Shown here: piece after piece, positions 1 through 9,041 of the stretch
How positions within the stretch are numbered: the first letter of the stretch is position 1
Layout: each line of letters begins with the position of its first letter
Source of the DNA: an uncultured Eubacteriales bacterium
GTDB taxonomy: Bacteria; Bacillota; Clostridia; Lachnospirales; Lachnospiraceae
Reading direction: 5' to 3'
Length of the DNA: 43,155 bases
NCBI GenBank assembly: GCA_949292725.1
Contig: CASFAQ010000012.1
Coordinates: 1-43,155 of the forward strand
The notes under the pieces: generated by a model
The model's database searches: none
Told to the model about the DNA's origin: nothing
The model's input: the letters and a program-made list of their open reading frames with translations, nothing else
Translations under genes and position numbers: made by a program

Positions 1-1091
1 GTCACATTGAAATTCTTGCCCACAAAAGGAGTTCTGGGCGGAATCTGATATCCGATTTCCTTTTCATAGTATTCTGCCAGCTCGGTGATTACAGTGGTAT
101 TCATGCCGTTTAAATCTCCCTTCAGCTGGGCGTACTCAAACACCATGGCCTCCAGAGGGGTGTTCCCCGTCCTTTCACCAATGCCAAACAGCGACGTATT
201 CACGCCCGAGCAGCCATACAGCCACGCCGTGGTGGAATTGGTCACCGCCTTATAGAAATCATTATGACCATGCCATTCGATCAGCTCATGAGGCACACCC
301 GCATGGGTATGGATGGCGTAAATAATTCCCTGTACGCTTCTGGGAATCACCGCACCAGGAAAATTCACGCCATATCCCATGGTATCACAGGCCCGTATTT
401 TAATGGGAATCTGGTACTCCTTCATCAGCTTCATCAGCTCCAGGCAAAAAGGCACCACATAGCCGTAAATATCCGCTCTTGTAATATCCTCCAAATGACA
501 CCGGGGGCTGATTCCCTCCTCTAAGCACTCTCTGATCACACTCAGATAATGCTCCATAGCCTGGCGCCTGGTCATCTTCAGCTTTAAAAAAATATGATAG
601 TCAGAGCAGCTTACCAGGATACCCGTCTCCTTCATGCCGATCTCTTTTACCAGCTTAAAGTCCTCTCTATTTGCACGTATCCAGCTTGTGACCTCCGGAT
701 ACCGGTAGCCTCTCTCCATACATTGATAAACCGCATCCCTGTCCTTTTTGCTGTACAGGAAAAATTCACTGGCTCTTATCATTCCGTTGGGTCCGCCCAG
801 CTCATGCAGATAATCAAAAATCTTTACAATCTGCTCCGTGGTATAAGGCGCTCTGGACTGCTGTCCATCCCGAAAGGTGGTATCCGTAATCCAGATTTCC
901 TTAGGCATATTGTGGGGAACGATCCTGTCGTTAAAAGGAATCTTTGGAACCTCGGAATAAGGAAACATATTACGGAACACATTAGGCTTATCCACATCGT
1001 CTAATATGTACATATGCTCCTCAATCTGCAGCAGATTATTCTTCTGGTTCATGGTGACAGGACGATCTTGAAATGTGTCATTCTCTCTCAT
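1..1091 (-). CDS. Re-citrate synthase / 2-isopropylmalate synthase-like enzyme (partial, C-terminus outside window)
   Basis: This is a DRE-TIM metallolyase that condenses acetyl-CoA with a 2-oxo acid. The ATG at 1089-1091 follows GGGAG, and the frame stays open to the window edge, giving about 363 residues. The catalytic/metal motif TTFRDGQQSR lies near residue 70 and the metal-binding HGHND near residue 275. The long N-terminus and the segment GGPNGMIRASEFF match the clostridial branch that includes the Re-type citrate synthase of Clostridium kluyveri, often labelled isopropylmalate synthase in databases. If it is Re-citrate synthase it makes citrate from oxaloacetate for glutamate synthesis, and aconitase and isocitrate dehydrogenase genes would be expected just beyond position 1. 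The alternative is a true LeuA or homocitrate synthase. The family is clear; the substrate is inferred. Confidence 0.8.
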   Translation of the reverse strand, partial: MRENDTFQDRPVTMNQKNNLLQIEEHMYILDDVDKPNVFRNMFPYSEVPKIPFNDRIVPHNMPKEIWITDTTFRDGQQSRAPYTTEQIVKIFDYLHELGGPNGMIRASEFFLYSKKDRDAVYQCMERGYRYPEVTSWIRANREDFKLVKEIGMKETGILVSCSDYHIFLKLKMTRRQAMEHYLSVIRECLEEGISPRCHLEDITRADIYGYVVPFCLELMKLMKEYQIPIKIRACDTMGYGVNFPGAVIPRSVQGIIYAIHTHAGVPHELIEWHGHNDFYKAVTNSTTAWLYGCSGVNTSLFGIGERTGNTPLEAMVFEYAQLKGDLNGMNTTVITELAEYYEKEIGYQIPPRTPFVGKNFNV

Positions 1092-1177
1092 AGGGCACTC
1101 CCATCTGCCTGTGCTCAGGCGTTCATTTGTGTGCGGATGCACATGCACGCTTTGTATTTATCAGCTTGCCTCGTATA

Positions 1178-1206
1178 ATTGTATACAATCATACCAGGTG
1201 TGTCAA
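1178..1206 (-). promoter_or_regulatory. Promoter with overlapping 12-bp palindromic operator for the citrate/isopropylmalate synthase-like gene
   Basis: On the minus strand the -35 is TTGACA (1206-1201), followed by a 17-bp spacer and the -10 TACAAT (1183-1178). The perfect palindrome ATTGTATACAAT (1178-1189) covers the -10, as expected for a repressor site, possibly of the GntR type. The -35 includes the TGA stop of the upstream protease gene. The leader of about 80 nt holds a small GCCTG/CAGGC hairpin. Confidence 0.7.
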
Positions 1207-2114
1207 TAGCTTTTTAGCAATCTTTTCACATGAACCATGCCCCATCCCTGCTTATTCCAGGGCTCCCCCAGGTCGGTGGCTGTCATGGTCAGCTTCTGCT
1301 TCAGCTCCTCATTGGTCAGTTCAGGAAACTTCTGCAGCGCAAGGGCTGCCGCCCCGGCCACAATAGGAGTGGCCATGGAGGTTCCGCTTTTTGCGATATA
1401 AGCGTTTTTTATTTTTCCATGAACGCTCTGATACCCCATATTACAGGATATGATATCCGTACCGGGTGCCACCAGATCCGGTTTTCTGATGGAATCGGCC
1501 AGATTTCCCCTTCCCGAGTAGGTTTCACATCTCTTGGGATTGTCCCGGCAGTAAATCCCGTCATGGCATCCTACCGTAATCATCCGCCTGCTTCCCCCTA
1601 CGGAAGAAATACTGCCGTTTCCGGGGCCCTTATTCCCCGCCGCACAAATCACTGCTATTCCGCTGTCCCAGACAGCCTCCAGCCGTTCTCTCAGAGCCCT
1701 TTCCTTTTTCTCCTCGTCCAGATTTCCAATACCTACCGATATATTTAAAATTCTGATATCATATTTCTCCCGGACGGTCATGATCCACTTTAATCCCTCC
1801 AGCATGCTCTCAGTGGTTCCATCTCCCTTTTTGTCTAAAACCTTTCCCACCACAAGTCTGGCCTCCGGAGCGATTCCCCGGTAGCGTCCCTCTGACAGAA
1901 TGCCGCTCCCGCAGATAATTCCACACACATGAGTACCATGCCCGTTATCGTCATACATTACATTTTTGTGCCCTACAAAATCCCGAAAGCATAACAATTT
2001 CCCAAAAAGATCCGGATGCCTTGCGATCCCCGTATCCAGCACCGCTACCGTCACCGGCCTCTTTGGCAGTTCCTCCAGCGGCTGCGCCCCAATCTGTTCT
2101 CTTACACGCTGCAT
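1203..2114 (-). CDS. Subtilisin-like serine protease (peptidase S8)
   Basis: This is a 303-residue S8 protease with a complete catalytic triad: D27 in AVLDTG, H59 in GHGTHVCG and S246 in SGTSMATP. The oxyanion asparagine is in AAGNKGPG. No signal peptide or propeptide is visible, so it resembles short intracellular subtilisins, although non-classical export cannot be excluded. It is the last gene of a minus-strand cluster with two LRR surface proteins and a sortase, 57 bp after the second LRR gene, so it may process or turn over these proteins (inference). The ATG start follows GGAG, which lies in one arm of a hairpin, so translation may be coupled or regulated. Confidence 0.88.
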   Translation of the reverse strand: MQRVREQIGAQPLEELPKRPVTVAVLDTGIARHPDLFGKLLCFRDFVGHKNVMYDDNGHGTHVCGIICGSGILSEGRYRGIAPEARLVVGKVLDKKGDGTTESMLEGLKWIMTVREKYDIRILNISVGIGNLDEEKKERALRERLEAVWDSGIAVICAAGNKGPGNGSISSVGGSRRMITVGCHDGIYCRDNPKRCETYSGRGNLADSIRKPDLVAPGTDIISCNMGYQSVHGKIKNAYIAKSGTSMATPIVAGAAALALQKFPELTNEELKQKLTMTATDLGEPWNKQGWGMVHVKRLLKSY

Positions 2115-2121
2115 AATAATG

Positions 2122-2164
2122 ATTGCTCCGGCATATACTTTATCCTATCTTATGCCGGAGCAAT
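2122..2164 (-). promoter_or_regulatory. Hairpin in the LRR-protease intergenic region that encloses the protease Shine-Dalgarno
   Basis: The arms ATTGCTCCGGCATA (2122-2135) and TATGCCGGAGCAAT (2151-2164) are perfect 14-bp complements with a 15-nt loop. Read on the minus strand, the 3' arm contains CCGGAG, the likely ribosome binding site for the ATG at 2114. No clear U-run follows, so a role in translation or mRNA stability is more likely than termination. Confidence 0.65.
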
Positions 2165-2171
2165 GGTTTCG

Positions 2172-4409
2172 TTACGTTTCTTCTCTTTTCCTTCTGACAA
2201 ATAAAAGTATGGCTCCTGTAATCAAAAGCGCTCCTCCCACCAGAAAACGAGCAAACGCCATGGCGCTGTCACTGCCTGCTTCAGGTCCGCTCATGCTGGT
2301 GCTTTGAACAGTCTCCTCTAATATCTCACTGTCGTCAAGGGCTTCCCCCGTGCCGCAGATTCCGAAGGAGGAAATCTGATTCACAGAAAACCGGATGCAC
2401 TCCACATCCCCGGAAAGAATTCGCTGGGAGGAAATCTGCTCCAGCTGTCCGTTTCGGTCTACAGTATACACCTGGGCCTGCTCACCCTTCAGGGAATCAG
2501 GAACCGGCAGCGTCACCGTAAGCTGCCTTGTTCCAAGCTTCGTCAAAGGGATTCCACTGTTATCGCTCAGTATAAGCTCCAAAACCAGCGTATTTTCCGG
2601 AAGCGCTGTCCCAAGGCTCCTCTGGAAAGCGGCTTCCAAAACAGCTCTGTCCCCCTGGGGATTTACAGACAGGGTATAAGCCCGGGCAGCTCCCTCCAGG
2701 GAAGCTGTGGCTCCTTCATATCCGGTCACTGCAACGCCCGGCTCTCCCGTTTCCTCCGGATAGTTCCGATAGGCTTCATTGGATAGTCTCTGGGCAGAAG
2801 TCTCATAAGCAGTTTCCGGCATTTGAGCTCCTTCACTGCTCACAGCCACCTCCTCATCAAAGGCCTTGGTTCCCAGTCTCTCCACAGAGGCCGGAAGAGA
2901 AACGCTCTCAAGAGCACAGCCGAAAAAGGCTCTATCCTTAATCTCCACCAAGGTATCCTGCTGTCCGAACACAATCTCGGAAAGTCCGCTGCAGCCCTCA
3001 AAAGCGCCTTCCCCGATAGAGGAAAGGGTATCCGGAAGGGTCACACTGGTGATCTCACTGTGATCCTTAAGGGCTTCTCCTGCAATGATTCTGACGCCTT
3101 GCGGAATTTCCACCTGGGAGGCATTCCCCCTGTATGCAACCAGCACACCGCCGCTGATCAAGAAATCTTCCTGTCCATTTTCCAAAAAATTTTCCACCCA
3201 GGCTGTATGGTCAAAGGCCTTAGGTTCCACCAGCATAACGGTTTCCGGCAGTTCTACCGAAGAAAGCTGGTCACAGTGGTAAAAGGCCCCATAGCAGATT
3301 CTCTCCACTCCCTCCGGAAGAACCGCCTGTGTCACGCTGCTTCTGGCAAAGGCAAACTGTCCAATCTCCTCTATGCCCTCGGGCAGCGTCAGGTTCTCCA
3401 AAGTCTCATTTCTGTAATACGCCTGATCCGCCACGATTCTTTGATCTACAATCGTATACTTGGCCAGCCGTTCCCCGGCTTCCCCAGCTTCTGCGGAATT
3501 TACTGCTGCACCGGCATCCGCTGCTCCTGCGTCGTTTCCTGTGTCTGAGCCATCCGCTCCTGCCTGCCCACTTCCTCCCTGGCTTCCGTCAAAGACGGTA
3601 GGACTTGTGTTATCTATAAAAAAAACCGCCTGATTTCCTACAATTTTAGTGCTCCCCAGAAGGGTTTCCGTACCCGAGCCGTCCTGAGAGGGAGTCTCCT
3701 CTGTCTGATCGTCCTGTGTACCCGATTCCCCGGAAGCATCTGCAGTACCGTCAACAGCTTCTCCTGAGCCATCCCCGGAAGCATCATCCTCATACTGGTA
3801 ATCAGGCACATCCTCGTATTCCGGCATTTCACTCTGCCTTACGTAAAACTCCTGGGCAAACTGATCCGCCACACTCCCCGCATCACAATGTATGGTCAGC
3901 TGATAACAGCCGTCAAAGGCTGTCTCATGGATATTCGTCACCTGATCCGGAATCGTGATATCGGTGAGATTTACGCAGTCTGCAAAGGCCTGAATTCCTA
4001 TGCTTCTCACATTAGAGGGAATGGTCATCTGTTCAAGTCCCCTGCACTCCGCAAAAGCATAATCACCTATTTCCGTAAGACCTCTTCCCAAAACCACCGT
4101 GTCCAGATTATCACAGCCCCAAAAGGCGTAAGGTTCAATCCGCCTTACGGAATTGGGAAGCACTACCAATTCAATATTGGTATCTCCCTCAAAGGCGCTT
4201 TCCCCAATAACCTCCACAGTATCCGGCACAGACACATTGGTCTCTGTTCCCCGGTACTTTACCAGTGTACTTCCCTCTATCCTAAAATCGGAGGCAGATG
4301 TTGCCGCATCTGCCTCCGTTACAGGAAGCTGCATAATGATGAGCGCAGTAATCATAAGCAGAATCCCGCTCATTTTTTTCTTACTCTTATGAAGCTCCAT
4401 TTTTCTCAT
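2172..4409 (-). CDS. BspA-like LRR_5 surface protein with C-terminal membrane anchor
   Basis: This is an exported protein of about 745 residues. I chose the ATG at 4409, preceded by GGGAAG, over an in-frame GTG at 4445 because it gives a normal signal peptide (MRKMELHKSKKK, then a hydrophobic core, then ADAA). Two blocks of LRR_5 repeats (consensus IGEYAFxxCxxLxxVxLP) lie at about residues 45-175 and 318-530. They are separated by an acidic Gly/Ser/Asp-rich linker. A domain at about 590-690 resembles the C-terminal domain of the neighbouring 1525-residue protein. A membrane helix (FLVGGALLITGAILLF) and RRKREET end the protein. No LPxTG-like signal precedes the helix, so it is probably membrane-held. 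Such proteins often act in adhesion; the ligand is unknown. Confidence 0.85.
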   Translation of the reverse strand: MRKMELHKSKKKMSGILLMITALIIMQLPVTEADAATSASDFRIEGSTLVKYRGTETNVSVPDTVEVIGESAFEGDTNIELVVLPNSVRRIEPYAFWGCDNLDTVVLGRGLTEIGDYAFAECRGLEQMTIPSNVRSIGIQAFADCVNLTDITIPDQVTNIHETAFDGCYQLTIHCDAGSVADQFAQEFYVRQSEMPEYEDVPDYQYEDDASGDGSGEAVDGTADASGESGTQDDQTEETPSQDGSGTETLLGSTKIVGNQAVFFIDNTSPTVFDGSQGGSGQAGADGSDTGNDAGAADAGAAVNSAEAGEAGERLAKYTIVDQRIVADQAYYRNETLENLTLPEGIEEIGQFAFARSSVTQAVLPEGVERICYGAFYHCDQLSSVELPETVMLVEPKAFDHTAWVENFLENGQEDFLISGGVLVAYRGNASQVEIPQGVRIIAGEALKDHSEITSVTLPDTLSSIGEGAFEGCSGLSEIVFGQQDTLVEIKDRAFFGCALESVSLPASVERLGTKAFDEEVAVSSEGAQMPETAYETSAQRLSNEAYRNYPEETGEPGVAVTGYEGATASLEGAARAYTLSVNPQGDRAVLEAAFQRSLGTALPENTLVLELILSDNSGIPLTKLGTRQLTVTLPVPDSLKGEQAQVYTVDRNGQLEQISSQRILSGDVECIRFSVNQISSFGICGTGEALDDSEILEETVQSTSMSGPEAGSDSAMAFARFLVGGALLITGAILLFVRRKREET

Positions 4410-4446
4410 ACATCTTCCCACTTCTTTCCGTTTACCGCTCTTCACG

Positions 4447-7400
4447 CTAAGCTCTTGCTTTTCTCAGCACCTTTTTGTCCCTCTTCATAAACAATACAAA
4501 GGACAAACATGCAAGACCCACGGACAAAAACCACTTGGGATGAATGCCGTCTCCGGTCTGGGGCGTATTGTCCGCCACGGTTCCCGCAGTCAGATCCTCC
4601 GTATCCACATAAATCACATAGGGTGAAAAATGCTCTGCCGTAAATGTGATACAGGACACACCGGATATTGTGGTAAATCTCGGCGTCAGCTTATCTAATC
4701 TGTCATTTACCACCCCTGCTATCATGTTATTTCCTGCGTAAGTAATCAGGGAATCCGGCAAGGGCAGCGTTATGGTGATGGACAAGCCTGTAGTGTCTGT
4801 AATCTTTTCCGTACCCGTAGAATCATAAAGGCTGATATCCATAGGGAAATATTTTATGTTTGTCAGGTCGCCGTATTCCGCCATCAGGGCTCTTACGGCC
4901 GCTTCCGTAGCCTCCGCACTCTCCGTAATCTTAATCACAAAATCATCGGAGGAGCCGTTTACTGTGGCGGACACTACGCCTGTGTTGGACAGTCCGTTTT
5001 TATCAATGACAACGGTGGTGCCTCCATTAGATACGGTCCCCGTGGTATTATTTGGTCTGTTAGAAGAGCTGGAGCCCGCCGAATTACCGCTTCCCGTAGT
5101 AGCTGTGCCCGAGCCTGCTTTTCTGTAATTTGCCGTTACAGTCACATTTTTTTCAGGCATGGTAATTACAGTAGCGCTTACAGCCGTGCTGGCTATGGTC
5201 ACATCTGAAGGCTCCACAGTCCAGCTGCTGAATTCCTGTCCGGATGCCGGATCGTTGGCAATGATAATAGGCTGGGAGCCTGCCACATAGCTTCCGGACC
5301 CGCTGCCGTTGCGCACGGTCAGGGTATAGTATACTGCATTTCCATTGTTATTGTTTCCATTATTATTGCCGTTTCCGCTCCCGCCGGTGCCGTCATTTCT
5401 TTCATACTGGGCATATACGTCCGTATCCTTCTGGATATTCGTTATGCCCGGCATCCAGCCCGTGAAGGTATAGCCTTCCCGCACCGGATTCTGGGGAGGA
5501 ATCGCGCTGCCGCCTGCCGCCACTGTCTGGGTGTAAAGCAGCGTTCCATTCCAATCATAGAAATTTACAACATACTCTGTCTCGCCCAAAGGAGTGTACT
5601 GGGCATAGGTTTTGGTATTCTCCGTAATATTGTTTATGGCAGGACGCCATCCTGTAAAGGAGTATCCTGACACTGCCATCTCCGCCGCGCTGGGGGCAAG
5701 AGAGGTTGCATCGCTTCCTGCGTCTACCAAAACACTCTCAATCAGCTGATTATTGATATCATAAAACTCAACCGTCAGCTTCTCCGCATTGGGATCTATC
5801 ACCTCATACTGAGCCCAGATATCCGTGGGCGCCTGAATATTACGCCCATCCTCGCTCCATCCGATAAAGCGGTAGCCCTCCTGAATCAGCTGCGGATAAT
5901 CGTCCGTGGTAGGCAGCGCCACATCGTCTCCTGCAACCACATCTTCCTGATGGATGACCTCTCCCCTTCCGGTGGCATAATTGGTCATCCAGAAGATTAC
6001 GGTAAATACCTCCTGCCCGCTATAAGGCTGGTGGTCAATTCCTTTTTCATCGGCAAAAATAGCAGCTACGCTGTCATCCGGACAGTAGAGCGTCAGGTTG
6101 GATGAAATATTCTCTCCTCGCTCATCCCCGAAGGCCGTATTGTCGATGTAGCTCACCGACCCGGGAATATAAACCGCCTGCACTCCGCTGTTTAAAAAGG
6201 CATGCTCCGCAATGCTCTGCACTGTAGCGGGAAGCGTTACCGAATACAGGCTGCTTGTTTCCGCAAATGCGTAAGGAGGAACCCTTGTAATCCTGCTGTC
6301 ATTGAAATCTATGCTGGTCACATTGGCAGCATCCATAAATGCTTCGTCGGCCACAGAGGTGACTCCTGCAAGCTCTACGGCATCCACCTTTCCGTTATAG
6401 CTGCCGTTTACCCTGCCGTTGCCTCTGGATTCCAGACATTGCACAACGCTGGTTTTAGCCCCGTCCGCAAGCCCGTAGATAATAGACCTTTCACAGGTAA
6501 AGTTAGGGCTTCCCTGAAAATCCACATCGATCAGCTGGGAACAGCCTCTAAAGGGCCTGAGCCCCATCTCGCTCACCGTGGGAGAAATCTGCACTGAGCT
6601 TAAATAAGTACAGCCGTCAAATGCGTAATCTCCAATTCTTGCAGTATCTCCGAGAATGCTGACACTGGTTAAGTTGACGCATCCCTCAAACATCTGGGCA
6701 GGTATCTGTGCCAGTCCCTCCGTGGTAATGGATTTCTGCAAAGGCATCTGATCCGCTGTCATATTGTTCCAGTCCAGGCTCTGCCAATGCTGCTCCTTGG
6801 CCCACGTAAAGTCCTCTTCCTCCTTTTCTTTGAACAATTCGTCCTTCACAGACTCCACACCGTTTGGAATTGACAGGTTCAGCACCGCATTCAAAATCGC
6901 CTGCTCATCCTGGGTAATGGCCTCGCTTTCTATGCCTGCATCCAAAGTATAACCAGTGCCGCCATTGTCCCGGATGTATTTGTTCACAGCGTTTTTCGCA
7001 GTCTGAGCCAGTTCCGCCGTGGCATAAGGGAAGGAATCCGCCGTGTAGGAATTTAAATCACTCATGGTGGGATAATCTATCAATTCATTGCTGTCGGTTG
7101 AAGGATTATACTGTACCACCAGATTGGTGGGCCAGCCGCTGTAGTATTCTATGTAGGTTACCGGCTGGGTGCCCTTATTAATATTGGAGCTGGGATCCAT
7201 TGCATACTGAAAGGGTACGCTGTCAGGTGAAATGGTCCCCGTAAAGGTCAGTCTCGGCGTCTGGCTCAGAGCCCCTTCCAATCCCGGCAGAACATCCTGG
7301 GTCTGGAAGGCGTTGCTGCCGATTGTGGTAATATTAATGGGCTCCTCAAAAATAACGTCTTTCAGATTATAACAGCCCTTAAAAGCGTCCGCCCCGATTA

Positions 7401-9024
7401 CCGTAATGGACGAAGGGATGGTAATTGACTCCAAATCCGCATTATTCTGGAAGCTGGAAGAATAAATCTCTGTAATCTGGTAAGGCCCGATCGTACCCGG
7501 AATGGGAATATCCTTCATGCCGTCGATCACACATTGGATCAGCTGGTTGGAGGAATTTACCTGGAACAAGGCCTCTCCATCCGCTCCATCGGTGAGAATA
7601 ATCTCGTAAATATCCTGTCCATAATATTTAAAAGCGAAACCATTGGTACGGCAAAGATTATGGGTTTCTCCTTCCGCTATGCTCTCAAAATAAAAGGATT
7701 CCGGAACGGTATTCTTAAAATCCTCCATGGTAAAGGTCAGATTGTGGCTGTCTGTTCCTCCGCCATCCGGAGAAAAGGTCAAATTAGCGCTGCTGCTGGG
7801 GAAGGTAATGTATTCCAGGCTGGTGCAGCCCTCAAAAATCGATGCCGGCAGGTCAGCAGTCCAGTTTTCATGAAAAGCCACGCCTGTCAGCGAGCTGCAT
7901 CTCCTGAACACACCTCTCCCGATCTGCTGAAGCACCACGTTCTGAAGCTCTCCCTCATAGCCGTCCAGGTCTATGGTTTCAAGAGCTGTACAGCCTGCAA
8001 AGGCGTAATCTCCTACCCGCAGCACATTAATGGGCATATTAAAGGAGGTCAGACCGGTGCAATTATAAAACGCATGGTCTCCAATGGTCTGAATATTGGA
8101 GTTTGGCTGCAGATTAATATTCTTTATGTTGACGCAGTTTTCAAAGGCCCCATTGCCGATGGTGGTCAGGCCGTTCCCCAATGTGATGGACTGCATTGCC
8201 GTACAGTTATAGAACGCATAATTTCCGATTCCCTGAAGGTTTTCCCCCACAACCAGATGAATAATGCTTCCGTTTCCGGAAAAAACACCGTTCTTGGCAG
8301 TGCTGTTCACATTCTCCACTGTCCAGTCCTGATTATTGCCGCTTACAGCCGACTGTACAACCCTCTGATTGCCGATATAGGCCACCGTAATCTGGGACAG
8401 CCTCCATTTGCTGGGATCGATGGTCTGCGTGAAGGCAGAGGTTTCCGTATCAGCGCTTGAGGGATTGGTCTTAATGTAAAGGCTGGAAGAAGCAATACTG
8501 CCCCAATCATTGTAAGTATCGTAATAGCATACATAAAAGTGATCCGTACGGCCTGTTTCCGTACCATCCGGTCCATACTGAATATCCGGCTTGTTATAAT
8601 ACAGAAAGTCTCCATCGCCATTTACTGCGGCGTAGCCTCTATATGTACCGTTGGTGTCCGTAAATTTATCATATACGTCCACTGTGTCTGGTATGGTAAG
8701 CGTATTTCCCTGCAGGCTTCCCACCTGCGAATAGCCTACGATTACGGCAACCTTCTCAATGGAGCCGCCCGGAACATTCACATAAGCAAACTGGAAGCGC
8801 CCATCCCCTGTGGTGTATATCTTATCACTCGGTCCAACCGTAGGAATATTGCTGCCGTCATCTGTCACAATCGCCGGCAGAACCGGATCACCGTTCTCGT
8901 CATACGCCTGCAGATTTTCTACCGGTATGGCGGCTACAATCAGCGCCGAAATCAGAAACAGCGTCCCCAATGTCTTCCTGACCGCCTTTTTTAATCTCCT
9001 GGTCTTCTTTTTCACCTTCATCAC
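4447..9024 (-). CDS. Large LRR_5 / InlB-repeat cell-wall protein with TPQTG sorting signal
   Basis: This is a 1525-residue surface protein. An N-terminal signal peptide (basic MMKVKKKTRRLKKAVRK, then a hydrophobic core) is followed by LRR_5 blocks at roughly residues 235-460, 515-600 and 770-990. Three InlB B-repeats (GYxFxGW...NIxxxTxxYAQY) lie at about 1005-1210. An Asn/Gly linker, a divergent InlB-type repeat and a domain shared with the next LRR protein follow. It ends with NTPQTGD (1486-1492), a hydrophobic helix and a basic tail, which is a sortase signal resembling the (S/N/P)PxTG sites of clostridial class B sortases. The class B sortase gene lies 17 bp upstream. The start is GTG at 9024 or ATG at 9021, after AGGAG. 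A role in adhesion is inferred. Confidence 0.88.
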   Translation of the reverse strand: MMKVKKKTRRLKKAVRKTLGTLFLISALIVAAIPVENLQAYDENGDPVLPAIVTDDGSNIPTVGPSDKIYTTGDGRFQFAYVNVPGGSIEKVAVIVGYSQVGSLQGNTLTIPDTVDVYDKFTDTNGTYRGYAAVNGDGDFLYYNKPDIQYGPDGTETGRTDHFYVCYYDTYNDWGSIASSSLYIKTNPSSADTETSAFTQTIDPSKWRLSQITVAYIGNQRVVQSAVSGNNQDWTVENVNSTAKNGVFSGNGSIIHLVVGENLQGIGNYAFYNCTAMQSITLGNGLTTIGNGAFENCVNIKNINLQPNSNIQTIGDHAFYNCTGLTSFNMPINVLRVGDYAFAGCTALETIDLDGYEGELQNVVLQQIGRGVFRRCSSLTGVAFHENWTADLPASIFEGCTSLEYITFPSSSANLTFSPDGGGTDSHNLTFTMEDFKNTVPESFYFESIAEGETHNLCRTNGFAFKYYGQDIYEIILTDGADGEALFQVNSSNQLIQCVIDGMKDIPIPGTIGPYQITEIYSSSFQNNADLESITIPSSITVIGADAFKGCYNLKDVIFEEPINITTIGSNAFQTQDVLPGLEGALSQTPRLTFTGTISPDSVPFQYAMDPSSNINKGTQPVTYIEYYSGWPTNLVVQYNPSTDSNELIDYPTMSDLNSYTADSFPYATAELAQTAKNAVNKYIRDNGGTGYTLDAGIESEAITQDEQAILNAVLNLSIPNGVESVKDELFKEKEEEDFTWAKEQHWQSLDWNNMTADQMPLQKSITTEGLAQIPAQMFEGCVNLTSVSILGDTARIGDYAFDGCTYLSSVQISPTVSEMGLRPFRGCSQLIDVDFQGSPNFTCERSIIYGLADGAKTSVVQCLESRGNGRVNGSYNGKVDAVELAGVTSVADEAFMDAANVTSIDFNDSRITRVPPYAFAETSSLYSVTLPATVQSIAEHAFLNSGVQAVYIPGSVSYIDNTAFGDERGENISSNLTLYCPDDSVAAIFADEKGIDHQPYSGQEVFTVIFWMTNYATGRGEVIHQEDVVAGDDVALPTTDDYPQLIQEGYRFIGWSEDGRNIQAPTDIWAQYEVIDPNAEKLTVEFYDINNQLIESVLVDAGSDATSLAPSAAEMAVSGYSFTGWRPAINNITENTKTYAQYTPLGETEYVVNFYDWNGTLLYTQTVAAGGSAIPPQNPVREGYTFTGWMPGITNIQKDTDVYAQYERNDGTGGSGNGNNNGNNNNGNAVYYTLTVRNGSGSGSYVAGSQPIIIANDPASGQEFSSWTVEPSDVTIASTAVSATVITMPEKNVTVTANYRKAGSGTATTGSGNSAGSSSSNRPNNTTGTVSNGGTTVVIDKNGLSNTGVVSATVNGSSDDFVIKITESAEATEAAVRALMAEYGDLTNIKYFPMDISLYDSTGTEKITDTTGLSITITLPLPDSLITYAGNNMIAGVVNDRLDKLTPRFTTISGVSCITFTAEHFSPYVIYVDTEDLTAGTVADNTPQTGDGIHPKWFLSVGLACLSFVLFMKRDKKVLRKARA

Positions 9025-9041
9025 TTTTGTCTACTCCTTTG

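Noticed and set aside
264..1004. Plus-strand frames over the citrate/isopropylmalate synthase-like gene
   Set aside because: They are shadows of a well-supported minus-strand gene with catalytic motifs. The same holds for most overlapping frames in the window.
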